From Akkermansia muciniphila (GTDB lineage Bacteria; Verrucomicrobiota; Kiritimatiellia; RFP12; JAAYNR01), in assembly GCA_945870025.1 (NCBI GenBank), contig CAMBQN010000014.1, positions 1 through 64,000 of the forward strand: a DNA stretch of 64,000 nt. Direction: 5' to 3'. Under the pieces are notes generated by a model, which was given only the letters and a program-made list of their open reading frames with translations, made no database searches and had not been told where the DNA came from. A program made the position numbers and the translations under genes. How positions within the stretch are numbered: the first letter of the stretch is position 1; every line of letters starts with the position of its first letter. This document shows positions 1 through 9,407 of the stretch, piece by piece.

Positions 1-141
1 GGCAGACTAACTGCGCCCCCTCCCCCCGCGGGGGGAGGGGAGACAAAACACGCCCGCTCCTTTGGCGCATTAAACGCGCCTCCCCCTCTTGGCAGACTAA
101 CCGCGCCCTTTCCGTTCGTAGGGGGGCGCAGTTAGTTTGTC
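1..141. repeat. GC-rich palindromic intergenic repeat cluster
   Basis: A 20-base unit starting GGCAGACTAACTGCGCC lies at 1-20. It recurs as a direct copy at 91-110 with a few changes and as an inverted copy at 121-141 with two mismatches, so the outer units could pair. Between them, 20-37 is a perfect 18-base palindrome of C-run and G-run. This looks like a small REP- or MITE-like cluster or a strong transcript end for a gene lying left of the window. No coding sequence is visible up to the mlaA start. Confidence 0.6.
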
Positions 142-177
142 AATCGACCGCCATCATTTCGAGCTGGCTCGCTGCGG

Positions 178-206
178 TTGACAGCTGCCCGTCGTTTTGA
201 CACAAT
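178..206 (+). promoter_or_regulatory. Candidate sigma-70 promoter for mlaA
   Basis: A perfect -35 hexamer TTGACA at 178-183 is followed 17 bases later by CACAAT (four of six matches to TATAAT). A second TTGACA at 197-202 has no good -10. The 5' leader to the mlaA start would be about 90 bases. The rest of 142-301 shows nothing else I can identify. Confidence 0.4.
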
Positions 207-301
207 GCTAAACGTGATCAGGCTGTGACGGATCGGTGCCCGACGAAATCGGTCAGGCGCTGAAGTGGATTGTTTGCCGACATCTCCTTCAGGTGAGAAC
301 T

Positions 302-1033
302 ATGCGTGTTTTGACAGGTGTGCAAATCGGTTTGGTGTTGTGTCTGGGAGCGGCTCCTGTTTTGGGCCAAGGGGGGGACGAATTTGACCAGTTTGAAGAG
401 GAAATTCATGCCAAGGTGGAAGAGGCTGATATTCCCGATCCTTTGATTCTGCTCAACCGCGGATTTTACTGGTGCAACGACAAGATCTATTTCGGAGTGC
501 TCAAGCCTCTAGCGCAGGGGTATGGCGCGGTGATTCCCAAGCCGGGACGCGTCGCGGTTGGGCATTTCTTTGACAATCTCCAGTTTCCTTTGCGCTTTGT
601 CAATGCGGTGCTGCAGTTCAAGTGGGAGGGTGCGGGCACGGAGCTGGGACGTTTCTCGGTGAATTCGACCGTGGGCGTGCTCGGTTTTTCCGATTTTGCC
701 TATCGGCAGTGGGGCTGGCGGCCGTGCCAGGAGGATTTCGGGCAGACGTTTGCCTATTATGGGGTTGGACCGGGCATTGCGCTGCACCTGCCGATCTTCG
801 GTCCGTCCAATTTGCGCGATGCCCTTGGGAAGATACCGGCCTACTTGGTGGATCCCGTCAGTTATATTGATCCCATGGCCGTTCGGATGGCCGTCGGCGC
901 TACGGATCGTGTCAACGACACCTCGCTGTCCATCGGCTTCTACGAAAAATTGAAGGCCAATGCGGTGGATGATCCCTACAGTTTCTTCAAGCGGGCATAC
1001 GAGCAGAAACGGATCAAAGAGATACAGGAGTAA
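302..1033 (+). CDS. mlaA: MlaA (VacJ) family outer-membrane lipid asymmetry protein
   Basis: The 243-residue protein matches the MlaA/VacJ family over most of its length: the N-terminal DPLILLNRGFYWCND block, the FFDNLQFP segment, NSTVG, and the GVGPG plus GPSNLRDALG region near the end. MlaA sits in the outer membrane and passes mislocalised phospholipids to the periplasmic carrier MlaC. I chose the ATG at 302 because it opens a typical signal peptide (MRVLTGVQIGLVLCLG) and has AGGTGAG upstream; an upstream GTG at 236 would add 22 residues before the signal. The leader ends in a signal-peptidase I-like site and I see no clear lipobox, whereas E. coli MlaA is a lipoprotein. mlaC follows 4 bases later. 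The usual mlaDEF partners are not in the window and may lie to the left. Confidence 0.9.
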   Translation: MRVLTGVQIGLVLCLGAAPVLGQGGDEFDQFEEEIHAKVEEADIPDPLILLNRGFYWCNDKIYFGVLKPLAQGYGAVIPKPGRVAVGHFFDNLQFPLRFVNAVLQFKWEGAGTELGRFSVNSTVGVLGFSDFAYRQWGWRPCQEDFGQTFAYYGVGPGIALHLPIFGPSNLRDALGKIPAYLVDPVSYIDPMAVRMAVGATDRVNDTSLSIGFYEKLKANAVDDPYSFFKRAYEQKRIKEIQE

Positions 1034-1037
1034 ATCT

Positions 1038-1664
1038 ATGTGGACAGGACGGATTGTGCTGATGGCGGTTCTCGCATCCTCGGTATGCCTGGCGGATGAG
1101 GCCGAACAGACCCGCAAGGTGCTGGAAAGCATGGTTGCGAAGGGCATTGCGATCATGAAGGATACGCAGTTGGATGACGCCGGCAAACAAAAGCAGTTTG
1201 ACGGCCTACTCGAGGAATCGGGGCATCTGGAACTGATGGCCAAACTTGCGCTGGGTAAGAACGGATGGGAGAGCCTGAGCGAGGCGGAGCGTCCGGTCTT
1301 TGTCAAAACCTTCGCCGATGTGGTGAAGCGCTCCTATTACGACAAGCTGGCCGGGCAGGATGCCGCGACGTTTGCGACCGAATACACGCGCAATGAGTCG
1401 CTCGGCAAGGGGAAACGCGCGCTGACGGCCGTGATGAAGTCGGCCAATACGCAAATCGAGGTCATCTATAAACTCTGTCTGCGCGAGGAGCGCTGGGGCA
1501 TTTACGATGTAGATGTGGAGGGAATCAGTCTGATAGCCTCCTACCGGGCGCAATTTGACGACTACCTCGCGAAGCATGCGCCGGCGGAGTTGATCGCGGA
1601 GTTGAAGAAAGGTGGCGGCGAATTTGCGGCCAAGCGGGACGCGCCCACCCCCAAAAAGAATTGA
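1038..1664 (+). CDS. mlaC: MlaC/Ttg2D periplasmic phospholipid-binding protein
   Basis: The 208-residue product has a signal peptide (about residues 1-20, ending near VCLADEA) followed by a Tol-Ttg2/MlaC domain: an early helical stretch, then ERPVFVKTFADVVKRSYYDKL, then a beta-rich part with EVIYKL and WGIYDVDVEGISLIASYRAQF, a signature of this family. MlaC shuttles phospholipid between the outer-membrane MlaA complex and the inner-membrane MlaFEDB transporter. The ATG at 1038 lies 4 bases after the mlaA stop, with AGGAG at the mlaA 3' end as ribosome site, so the two are translationally linked. Length is normal for the family. Confidence 0.88.
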   Translation: MWTGRIVLMAVLASSVCLADEAEQTRKVLESMVAKGIAIMKDTQLDDAGKQKQFDGLLEESGHLELMAKLALGKNGWESLSEAERPVFVKTFADVVKRSYYDKLAGQDAATFATEYTRNESLGKGKRALTAVMKSANTQIEVIYKLCLREERWGIYDVDVEGISLIASYRAQFDDYLAKHAPAELIAELKKGGGEFAAKRDAPTPKKN

Positions 1665-1668
1665 TCGT

Positions 1669-4173
1669 ATGCCCTTCTTTCTCAAAATCTATCGCCATGC
1701 TGTGTTGCGGCGGCCGATCCTCACCCTGCTGTTTATGGCGGCGGTGGCGGGGGTGTGCGTGATGCAGGCCCGGCATTTCTTTCTCGACGCCTCCGCCGAT
1801 TCGCTCATTCTGGAACACGATCCGCAACTGCGGCTGTTTCGCGAGATATCGGCCCGCTATCAGTCGCCTGACCTGCTGGCCGTGACCTATACCCCGCATT
1901 CAGGAGATGTGTTTGACGCAGGCAATCTCCAGCGGCTGACCCGTCTGCGCGACGAGATCCGCGCCCTGCCGGACGTGCAGAGCGTGCTCTCTCTGTTGGA
2001 TGCGCCGCTCTTTCGCAACCCGCCGGTTCCGTTGTCGCGCGTCACGGGAAACGTGCGCACGCTCGAAGAGCCGGGCGTCAATCAATCCCTGGCCCGCGAC
2101 GAGATCGTGAACAGCGAGATCTATCACCAGCAGTTGATCAGCACCAACGGACGTACCGCCGTGCTGGCGATCACGCTGAAGGAAGACGGCGAGCTCAATG
2201 CGATCCATAACCGCCGCAGCGCGCTTCTCATGGCCCTGGACCGCCATGAGGCGGTCGCCGCCAACCGCGCCGCCTTCGATCGGCTGACGCCGGATCTCCG
2301 GCGCTTGCAGAAGGAAGATGGTAAGCGGGTTCACGCGACGATCTCCGGCTTGCGTGCGGTTCTGGATCGCTATCGCGATTGCGCAGAGGTCCATCTCGGC
2401 GGCGGCTCCATGATTTCCGACGATATGCTGGCCTACGTGCGGAGTGACCTGCGCATCTTCGGTCTCGCTATCTTTGTCTGTATTGCCGTGATTCTCACGT
2501 ATTTTTTTGGCAGCCTGCGATGGGTGCTGCTGGCGATTCTATGTTGCGCCTATTCGACGCTCGTGATGGCGGGGCTGTTGGGTGCCTGCTCCTGGCCGGT
2601 GACGATCATTTCATCCAATTTCATCTCCCTGTTGCTCATCATCACCATGTCGCTGGTCATTCACCTGATTGTCGAATACCGTGGGCTGATCCGCCAAAAC
2701 CCCGATATGGATGCGGTCGATGCCGTCGGGAAGACCATTGCGTGCAAGTGGACGCCGTGCCTGTATTGCACCCTGACGACCATTGCTGGATTCAGCTCGC
2801 TGGTGCTGTGCGACATCAAACCGGTCAAGGACTTCGGAATGATGATGAGCCTGGCGCTGGTGGTTTCCATGGTGACATCGTTCATCCTGTTTCCCGCGAT
2901 GCTCGTCCTCTTCCCCAAGGAACCGGCCACAAGCGAGCGGGATGTCGGCCGGCCGGTGACGGCCTGGGCGGAACGCATGGTCGCGCGATCCGGGCGTTGG
3001 ATTGTCGTATGCGCGGTGCTGATCAGTCTCTTCATCGGGGCGGGCATGTTCGGCTTGACGGTCGAGAACAGCTTTGCGGCGAATTTTCGTAAAACCTCCG
3101 AGATTTATCAGGGTATGGTGTTCATCGACAGGGAACTGGGCGGAACCACGCCGGTGGATGTGATCATTCAATTGCCTGCCGATCGGGCCCCGAAGCGCGC
3201 GGTTGCCGGGGCGGGGAAGGCGGATGACGATTTCACGGAGTTTGGGGAGATTGACAAGACCGTGACTGCGGACGCCTATTGGTACACGCCGGCCAAGCTG
3301 GCGCTGGCGCGCCGCGCGCATGACATCGTCGAGGCTCGGCCAGAGATCGGGAAGGTGTCCTCGTTGGCCTCCCTGTTGAAGCTGACCGATAAACTGAATG
3401 ACGGGGTGTCCATCGACGCCTTCGAGCTGGCCATCCTGATCGGCAAGCTCCCCGAATTCGCCAGCAGCATGCTGGTGACGCCGTATGTCAGCGTGACCAA
3501 CAATCAATTGCGGATCACCGCGCGCGTGTTTGATTCCGAACCGGGGCTTCGGCGCGCCCGCTTCCTCAAAGAGCTCGAGAGCGACTTGAAGCACGGCTTG
3601 AATCTGCCTCCGGGAAGCATTCGGCTGACCGGCACTATGGTGCTGTACAACGGGGTGCTCCAAAGTTTGTTTCGCTCGCAGATTCTGACATTGGGGCTGA
3701 CGTTCCTGCTGCTGCTGGCGATGTTTCTGGTGCTGTTCCGTTCGCTCAAAATCGCCGTGATCGCCTTGTTTCCCAATTTCTTATCCGCGCTGACGGTTCT
3801 GGGCTTTCTGGGGGCGGCCCATATTCCGCTGGATGTGATGACGATCACCATCGCCTCCATCAGCATCGGCATCGCCGTGGACGACACGATCCACTACATC
3901 CATCGCATGCGCGAGGAGTTTGCCGCATCCGGCAATTATCTGGCGGCCATGCGCGCGTCGCATCGGAGCGTCGGCAGCGCCATGTATTTCACCTCGCTGA
4001 CGATGGTGATCGGTTTCTCGCTGCTAACGTTCTCCAAGTTCATGCCGAGTGTTCTGTTCGGTCTGCTAACCTCGTTGGCGATGGTCATCGCCTGGTTTGG
4101 TGCCCTGACCCTTCTTCCCTGGATGCTGGTGGTTTTTCGCCCCTTTGGCCCTGAACAGCGACCTGCGAAATGA
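1669..4173 (+). CDS. MMPL/RND-type membrane transporter (HpnN-like)
   Basis: An 834-residue integral membrane protein with the duplicated RND/MMPL plan: one N-terminal transmembrane helix (about 18-38), a periplasmic domain, a block of five or six helices (about 270-430), a second single helix, a second periplasmic domain and a final helical block (about 690-830). The last block contains GIAVDDTIHYIHRM, the charged motif of the sterol-sensing/MMPL superfamily. Such proteins export lipids or hopanoids using the proton gradient. It starts 4 bases after mlaC, so a role in envelope lipid traffic with MlaA/MlaC is likely. The ATG at 1669 is preferred over an internal start at 1612 that would overlap mlaC. 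The substrate cannot be told from sequence. Confidence 0.82.
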   Translation: MPFFLKIYRHAVLRRPILTLLFMAAVAGVCVMQARHFFLDASADSLILEHDPQLRLFREISARYQSPDLLAVTYTPHSGDVFDAGNLQRLTRLRDEIRALPDVQSVLSLLDAPLFRNPPVPLSRVTGNVRTLEEPGVNQSLARDEIVNSEIYHQQLISTNGRTAVLAITLKEDGELNAIHNRRSALLMALDRHEAVAANRAAFDRLTPDLRRLQKEDGKRVHATISGLRAVLDRYRDCAEVHLGGGSMISDDMLAYVRSDLRIFGLAIFVCIAVILTYFFGSLRWVLLAILCCAYSTLVMAGLLGACSWPVTIISSNFISLLLIITMSLVIHLIVEYRGLIRQNPDMDAVDAVGKTIACKWTPCLYCTLTTIAGFSSLVLCDIKPVKDFGMMMSLALVVSMVTSFILFPAMLVLFPKEPATSERDVGRPVTAWAERMVARSGRWIVVCAVLISLFIGAGMFGLTVENSFAANFRKTSEIYQGMVFIDRELGGTTPVDVIIQLPADRAPKRAVAGAGKADDDFTEFGEIDKTVTADAYWYTPAKLALARRAHDIVEARPEIGKVSSLASLLKLTDKLNDGVSIDAFELAILIGKLPEFASSMLVTPYVSVTNNQLRITARVFDSEPGLRRARFLKELESDLKHGLNLPPGSIRLTGTMVLYNGVLQSLFRSQILTLGLTFLLLLAMFLVLFRSLKIAVIALFPNFLSALTVLGFLGAAHIPLDVMTITIASISIGIAVDDTIHYIHRMREEFAASGNYLAAMRASHRSVGSAMYFTSLTMVIGFSLLTFSKFMPSVLFGLLTSLAMVIAWFGALTLLPWMLVVFRPFGPEQRPAK

Positions 4174-6344
4174 AGCGCGCCAATCAGAATGATCCGCCGG
4201 ATGATCGCGATCCGGACGAACCTGCGCCGCCCGCGGTCTTCCAGTTGGAATCGGAGTTCCAGCCGGCCGGCGACCAGTCGCAGGCGATCGCGGAACTGGT
4301 GCGCGGTCTGGAGACAGGCGCGTCCCGGCTGACGCTCGAGGGGGTCACGGGTTCGGGCAAGACCTTTACGCTGGCGAATGTCATCCGCGCCTGGGGCCGT
4401 CCCACGCTGATCCTCAGCCACAACAAGACGCTGGCGGCGCAGCTCTTCGCCGAACTGAAGAGTTTTTTCCCGCACAACGCGGTCGAGTTCTTCATTAGTT
4501 ATTACGATTACTATCAACCCGAAGCCTACATCCCGCAGACCGACACCTTCATCGAAAAAGACGCCTCGATCAACACGGAGATTGAGCGCTACCGGTTGGC
4601 CGCCACCAACGCGCTGATCGGCCGGAACGACGTGATTGTCGTCGCCTCGGTCTCCTGCATCTACGGCCTGGGGTCGCCCGATGATTATCGATCCATGCTC
4701 GTGGATGTGCGGCCGGGCGATGAGATCGGACGCGACCGGTTGCTGGAAAAGCTGGTCGCCATTCAGTACACGCGCAACGACTATGAACCCGAACCCGGAT
4801 CGTTCCGGGTCCGCGGCGACTGCGTGGACGTCTTCCCCTCGTATTCCAAGGACGGCATCCGCCTGGAGTTTTTTGGCGATGCCGTCGAGACCCTGCGAAT
4901 GTTCGATCCAGTCAGCGGCCGCGCGGGCCCGGAGGTGAAGCGCGCGCTGATTTCTCCGGCCCGGCATTTCGTCATGCCGCGCGAGAAGATCGAGGCGTCC
5001 ATCGGCGCGATTCGTGACGAACTGGATGCCCGTGTGCGGGAGTTTGAGTCGGCAGGCAAGCTGCTGGAGGCGCAGCGAATCAAGCAGCGAACCGAGTTTG
5101 ATATTGAGATGCTCCGCGAACTGGGGTATTGCAACGGAATCGAGAACTACTCGCGACACTTGAGCGGACGTCCGGCGGGCGAGCCGCCCGCCTGTCTTCT
5201 CGATTATTTCGAGGGCGATTTTCTGACGGTGCTCGATGAATCGCATGTGACCCTGCCGCAACTCCGGGCCATGTACAACGGCGATCAGGCCCGCAAGCAG
5301 ACGCTGGTGGATTGGGGCTTCCGGCTTCCGTCGGCCAAGGACAACCGCCCGCTCAGCTTTGACGAGTTCCTCGGCCGCGTCGGACCCATCGTGTTCATGT
5401 CGGCCACGCCCGGCCCGTACGAACGACAGGTGAGCGCCTGCATCGTTCAGCAGATGATTCGTCCGACCGGCCTGCTCGATCCGCCGGTTGAGGTGCGCCC
5501 GTTGCGGGGTCAGATCGACGACGTGATGGAGGAGATCCGCCGCACGGCGGAGCGCGGGGACCGCGTGCTGGTGACGACGCTGACCAAGCGAACGGCCGAG
5601 GACCTGACCCAGTATCTGCACGAGGCGGGCTTTCGGGTGGAGTACCTCCATTCCGACATCGACGCGATGCAACGCGTGGAGATCCTCGGCCGCCTGCGCA
5701 AAGGGGCGTTCGATTGTCTGATCGGAATCAATTTGCTGCGCGAAGGGTTGGATCTTCCCGAGGTGGCGCTGGTCGCCGTGCTGGATGCCGACAAGGAGGG
5801 GTTTCTGCGTTCCGAGACCGCGCTCATCCAGACGGCGGGCCGCACGGCGCGGCATGTGAATGGGCGGGTAATCCTCTACGCCGACACGGTGACCGACGCG
5901 ATGCGCCGGATGATCGCGACCACGGCGATGCGCCGGGCCACGCAGGAGGCCTATAACGCCGCGCACGGCATCGAACCGCAAAGCGTGAAACGAGCCATCC
6001 ACGGGCAGCTCGCGACTGAAGCGCGCGGGCGGGAGGTCGAACAGGCCGTTGCCGAAACTCCCGAGCGCTACGACGTTCTGGAAACACTGGCAGAGCTTGA
6101 ACGCGAGATGCTGGCCGCGGCCGAGGCGATGGAATTCGAGCGCGCTGCGGCGATCCGGGATGAGATCAAGGAGGTGCTTGCACAAACGGGAGGTTTGTGC
6201 AAGCACCCCTCTCAGGCGTCCCGCGCATCGCGCAGGAGGGGCAAGGATTCGTCCTTGGCCGACACGCAGGAGACGCAGTCAGGCCAGGCGATGGCGAGGT
6301 CGGGATCGTTCCAACGGATGCCGCGTTCGGCGGCGGGGGAGTAG
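4170..6344 (+). CDS. uvrB: Excinuclease ABC subunit B
   Basis: UvrB, the damage-verification helicase of nucleotide excision repair. Visible are the Walker A GVTGSGKT at residues 58-65, the beta-hairpin region YYDYYQPEAYIPQTDT, the SATPGPYE motif, the C-terminal helicase lobe with HSDIDAMQR, LLREGLDLPEV and QTAGRTARH, and the C-terminal UVR helix pair near residue 650. It overlaps the upstream transporter gene by 4 bases (ATGA). The 724-residue length exceeds the usual 660-680 because of a 22-residue acidic N-terminal extension and about 50 extra residues after the UVR domain. That tail reads through a perfect hairpin (6174-6206) and overlaps the 3' end of rfbC on the other strand by 133 bases, so it may be a late acquisition after loss of an original stop. 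Confidence 0.96.
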   Translation: MKRANQNDPPDDRDPDEPAPPAVFQLESEFQPAGDQSQAIAELVRGLETGASRLTLEGVTGSGKTFTLANVIRAWGRPTLILSHNKTLAAQLFAELKSFFPHNAVEFFISYYDYYQPEAYIPQTDTFIEKDASINTEIERYRLAATNALIGRNDVIVVASVSCIYGLGSPDDYRSMLVDVRPGDEIGRDRLLEKLVAIQYTRNDYEPEPGSFRVRGDCVDVFPSYSKDGIRLEFFGDAVETLRMFDPVSGRAGPEVKRALISPARHFVMPREKIEASIGAIRDELDARVREFESAGKLLEAQRIKQRTEFDIEMLRELGYCNGIENYSRHLSGRPAGEPPACLLDYFEGDFLTVLDESHVTLPQLRAMYNGDQARKQTLVDWGFRLPSAKDNRPLSFDEFLGRVGPIVFMSATPGPYERQVSACIVQQMIRPTGLLDPPVEVRPLRGQIDDVMEEIRRTAERGDRVLVTTLTKRTAEDLTQYLHEAGFRVEYLHSDIDAMQRVEILGRLRKGAFDCLIGINLLREGLDLPEVALVAVLDADKEGFLRSETALIQTAGRTARHVNGRVILYADTVTDAMRRMIATTAMRRATQEAYNAAHGIEPQSVKRAIHGQLATEARGREVEQAVAETPERYDVLETLAELEREMLAAAEAMEFERAAAIRDEIKEVLAQTGGLCKHPSQASRASRRRGKDSSLADTQETQSGQAMARSGSFQRMPRSAAGE
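6174..6206. terminator. Perfect 14-bp hairpin between convergent uvrB and rfbC
   Basis: Two 14-base arms (GTGCTTGCACAAAC and its exact complement) flank the 5-base loop GGGAG. It sits 5 bases beyond the rfbC stop and inside the last coding part of uvrB. The symmetry would let it act on both transcripts, as expected of a bidirectional terminator, but no T-run follows on either side. Confidence 0.55.
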
Positions 6345-6751
6345 GGACGGGTGCACTTGTAGAGAAAGAGGGTGTCGTCCTCCAGCGCCACGAAGCCGTG
6401 AGCGAAACCGGGTGGAATCCAGAGCATGGCATGATTGACGGCTGAAAGCTCGGCGCCAACCCATTTTCCGAAGGTCGGCGAACCGGGACGGATGTCAACG
6501 GCGACATCCCACACACGGCCTCGAGCGACGCGAACCAGCTTGCCCTGAGCCTGCGGCGAGAGCTGATAGTGCAGACCACGCAACACGCCGCGGCGCGAGC
6601 AGGATTCGTTGTCCTGCGCAAAATCAATCGGAAGGCCCGCCTGCCGAAGCGTGGTCGCCTGAAAGGTTTCCATAAAAAATCCGCGGCTATCGCTGAACAC
6701 GCGCGGCGTGATCAGGATTACGTCGGGAATCGCCTGGGGAAGGAAGGTCAT
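6212..6751 (-). CDS. rfbC: dTDP-4-dehydrorhamnose 3,5-epimerase
   Basis: A 179-residue RmlC-type cupin. Family marks in order are SDSRGFFMETF, FAQDNES, the catalytic GVLRGLHYQ with the active-site His, KLVRVARGRVWDVAVDIR, and WIPPGFAHGFVAL. It converts dTDP-4-keto-6-deoxyglucose to the L-lyxo isomer in dTDP-L-rhamnose synthesis for surface polysaccharide. I start at the ATG at 6751 because homology begins there (MTFLPQAIPDV); a longer frame upstream has no family similarity and overlaps the neighbouring gene. The other rml genes are not adjacent. It lies 19 bases downstream of the LRR lipoprotein gene and may be cotranscribed with it. Confidence 0.93.
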   Translation of the reverse strand: MTFLPQAIPDVILITPRVFSDSRGFFMETFQATTLRQAGLPIDFAQDNESCSRRGVLRGLHYQLSPQAQGKLVRVARGRVWDVAVDIRPGSPTFGKWVGAELSAVNHAMLWIPPGFAHGFVALEDDTLFLYKCTRPYSPAAERGIRWNDPDLAIAWPDCVSCVSAKDESLPLLRDARDA

Positions 6752-6770
6752 GGGTGCCGGTGATCGGTGT

Positions 6771-7616
6771 TCAGAAGGTGACGTGGCAGGCGGGAAGGGC
6801 TTCGCGGATGCGGGCCTTCTCGGCATCGGGAATGGGGCAGCGCGACAGGGAGAGCGTGCGCAGTGCCTTCATCGCCTGAAGGGTGGCGGGAAGCGCGGCG
6901 ATGCGGGTGTCGTTGAGATCGAGGTTGCGCAGGCGGGGCAGGGCGGTGAGCCAGTCGGGGAAGACGCTGATCGGGTTGCCGCTGAGGCACAGATCCTCAA
7001 CCTGGGCGAGTTTGCCGATGACTGACGGGATCTCCGGCAACTGGGCGCTGCGCAGGTAGAGCCGTTCGAGGGCTGCGAGGCGGCCAAAGCTTTCGGGGAG
7101 GCTGGCGAGGCGGGTGTTGTTCAGGCGGAGCCAGCGGAGGCGGGGGAGTGCGCCGACGGAATCGGGGAGGACTTCGAGCGGCGTCCGATCCAGATTGAGG
7201 TAGGTGAGGGCCGACAGTTGGGAAAAATCGGCGGTGAGGTTGGTGGCGGTGTTGCCGACGAAATAGAGGTGTTCAAGGCCGGAGAGGGCGAACACAGCGG
7301 CGGGGATCTCGGCGAGCTGCATCCCCGAGAGATCGAGCATGCGCAGGCTGCGCGCGCGAGCGAGCGGTTCGAAGCCGTTCGTGATGCGGGCGTCACGCAG
7401 AATCAGCCGCTCCAGCTTGGAGAAGGTGGCGATTTCTGGCGGGAGCGTGTCGAACGTCTGGCCATGCAGGTCCAGTTCGCCGATTCCGTCGCGTTGCGCG
7501 GTTGCGGATTCCAGGGTTGTGCAGGTGACCAGGCGTCGCGGGGCCTCGCGGTTATTGAAACATCCCGCCACAGACAGGGCGGTCAGGATCAGGAGGGCGT
7601 CAAGCAGGTGTTTCAT
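6771..7616 (-). CDS. Leucine-rich-repeat lipoprotein
   Basis: The 281-residue protein begins with a lipoprotein signal (lipobox LSVAGC, Cys at about residue 19). It continues as about nine leucine-rich repeats of roughly 23 residues on the LxxLxLxxxxLxxLPxxI pattern, for example LRWLRLNNTRLASLPESFG and LRNLDLNDTRIAALPATLQ. This fold usually mediates protein binding, so it is probably a membrane-anchored periplasmic or surface binding protein; no partner is evident. It lies 19 bases after the rpiB-glyA fusion and 19 bases before rfbC on the same strand. Confidence 0.8.
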   Translation of the reverse strand: MKHLLDALLILTALSVAGCFNNREAPRRLVTCTTLESATAQRDGIGELDLHGQTFDTLPPEIATFSKLERLILRDARITNGFEPLARARSLRMLDLSGMQLAEIPAAVFALSGLEHLYFVGNTATNLTADFSQLSALTYLNLDRTPLEVLPDSVGALPRLRWLRLNNTRLASLPESFGRLAALERLYLRSAQLPEIPSVIGKLAQVEDLCLSGNPISVFPDWLTALPRLRNLDLNDTRIAALPATLQAMKALRTLSLSRCPIPDAEKARIREALPACHVTF

Positions 7617-7635
7617 CAGGCTCCTTTCACGAGGT

Positions 7636-9312
7636 TCAGGGTATGGGGAACGGGCGGGTAAAATCGGCGATTTCGGCGCGGATGCGCGCCTGCAGGGGGG
7701 TGTTGTCGATATCAGAGAGGATGTCGGCGATCCAGTTTCCGATGCGGGTCATCTCGGCATCGCCCATGCCGCGGGTGGTAGCTGCGGCCGTGCCGATGCG
7801 GATGCCCGAGGTGACGAACGGGCTGTGGGTGTCGAACGGGATGCTGTTCTTGTTGCAGATGATTCCAGCGGCGTCGAGGGCGGCGGAGGCGGCCTTGCCC
7901 GTGAGTCCGCTCGCCGCGACGTTGACGAGCATCAGGTGGTTGTCGGTGCCGCCCGAGACGAGGCGGAAGCCCCGGTCCGCCAGGGTTGAGGCGAGGGTGC
8001 GGGAATTGGCGACGATCCGGGCGGCATACGTCTTGAATTCAGGCCGCATCGCCTCGGCGAAGCAGACAGCCTTGGCGGCTGTGATGTTTTGCAGCGGGCC
8101 GCCCTGAAGGCCCGGGAAGACGGTCTTGTCGAGCGCCTGAGCGTGGGCGGCCTTGCAGAGCACCATGCCGCTGCGTGGGCCGCGAAGAGTCTTGTGCGTG
8201 GTGGTCGTGACGAAGTCGGCGAACGGCACGGGCGAGGGGTGGGCGCCACCCGCGACCAGGCCAGCGATATGCGCCATGTCCACCATCAGCAGGGCGCCGC
8301 AGGCGTCGGCGATAGCGCGGAAACGGGCGAAATCGAGGACGCGCGGATAGGCGCTGGCACCAGCCACGATCAGCTTGGGCCGGCAGACGAGTGCCTGTTG
8401 GGCGATGGCCTCATAGTCCAAAACCTCGGTTTCGGGCGAGACCGTGTAGGCGGCGATCTTGAAGAGCTTGCCCGAAAAATTGACGGGGCTGCCATGCGTG
8501 AGGTGTCCGCCCTGATCGAGCGACATCGCGAGGATGGTGTCGCCAAAATTCAAGGCCGTGAAATAGACCGCCATGTTGGCGGAGCTGCCGCAGTGAGGCT
8601 GGACATTGGCGTGATCGGCGCCGAACAGGGCTTTGGCCCGTTCGATGGCTAGGTTTTCGGCGGCATCGACGGGGCCGCAACCGCCATACCAGCGCTTGCT
8701 GGGATAGCCCTCGGCGTATTTATTGGTGAGGACGCATCCCGACGCCTCGCGTACGGCGCGAGTGACCGTGTTTTCCGAGGCGATCAGATTGATGGTCGTG
8801 TCTTCCTGTCCGAGCTGTGCGACGACGGTCGCGTGGATCGCGGGATCGGCCTGGGCCAGATGGGAGACCTCGGCGAGCCGGCCGGCCCGTTCGAGTTTGG
8901 CGATGCGGCGGACATGGCGGGGATCGCGGGAGAACGGCGTGTCGAGCCAAGCGTCCAGAATGGCGGCGTTCACGGCGGGGATTGCCTGCCCGTTGAGCAC
9001 CAGCACGTTCGCATCGTTGTGGCTGCGCGAGAGGAACGCCTGCTCCGGGGTGGAGCACAGGGCGGCGCGGACACCGCTGAAGCGGTTCGCCGTGATCGAC
9101 ATGCCGATGCCGGTGGTGCAGACCAGCACGCCGCGATCGGCCCTCCCCTCGACAATCCGCTCGGCTAGCTTCACGGCCAGATCAGGATAGTCTACGCTAC
9201 CCGTGCAGCACGTCCCGAGATCCTCAAACTCCAAGCTGCTGGCGGCCAGACGCACGGCCACGCTGGTCTTCACGGAAAGGCCGCCATGATCCGAGGCAAT
9301 GACAAATTTCAT
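7636..9312 (-). CDS. Fused ribose-5-phosphate isomerase B / serine hydroxymethyltransferase
   Basis: One 558-residue open frame carries two complete enzymes. Residues 1 to about 145 are RpiB (LacA/RpiB fold): SDHGG at the start, [13 protein letters not shown] with the active-site Cys, and [14 protein letters not shown]. From about 155 to the end is Gly[38 protein letters not shown], the PLP-lysine motif [12 protein letters not shown] (Lys374), FPGLQGGP, and a C-terminal domain ending with [15 protein letters not shown]. RpiB interconverts ribose-5- and ribulose-5-phosphate; GlyA makes glycine and methylene-tetrahydrofolate from serine. I use the ATG at 9312; a TTG five codons upstream is possible. 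No stop or frameshift separates the halves, and both keep their catalytic residues, so both activities are expected. Confidence 0.93.
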   Translation of the reverse strand: MKFVIASDHGGLSVKTSVAVRLAASSLEFEDLGTCCTGSVDYPDLAVKLAERIVEGRADRGVLVCTTGIGMSITANRFSGVRAALCSTPEQAFLSRSHNDANVLVLNGQAIPAVNAAILDAWLDTPFSRDPRHVRRIAKLERAGRLAEVSHLAQADPAIHATVVAQLGQEDTTINLIASENTVTRAVREASGCVLTNKYAEGYPSKRWYGGCGPVDAAENLAIERAKALFGADHANVQPHCGSSANMAVYFTALNFGDTILAMSLDQGGHLTHGSPVNFSGKLFKIAAYTVSPETEVLDYEAIAQQALVCRPKLIVAGASAYPRVLDFARFRAIADACGALLMVDMAHIAGLVAGGAHPSPVPFADFVTTTTHKTLRGPRSGMVLCKAAHAQALDKTVFPGLQGGPLQNITAAKAVCFAEAMRPEFKTYAARIVANSRTLASTLADRGFRLVSGGTDNHLMLVNVAASGLTGKAASAALDAAGIICNKNSIPFDTHSPFVTSGIRIGTAAATTRGMGDAEMTRIGNWIADILSDIDNTPLQARIRAEIADFTRPFPIP

Positions 9313-9407
9313 CGGTAGGTCTCGCAAAGGATTCCGTACGGCGGACTATCCGCCGGCGAAAAGGTTTAACAATACCACGAGCGGCGCTGCGGGGCAAGAC
9401 GATTGGA

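Noticed and set aside
3936-6206. Very long antisense open frame opposite uvrB and the exporter gene
   Set aside because: GC-rich third positions keep the complementary strand open. The product has no recognisable motif and the + strand genes are certain. The same holds for long antisense frames at 509-1306, 2611-3663, 10709-12142 and 12191-13831.
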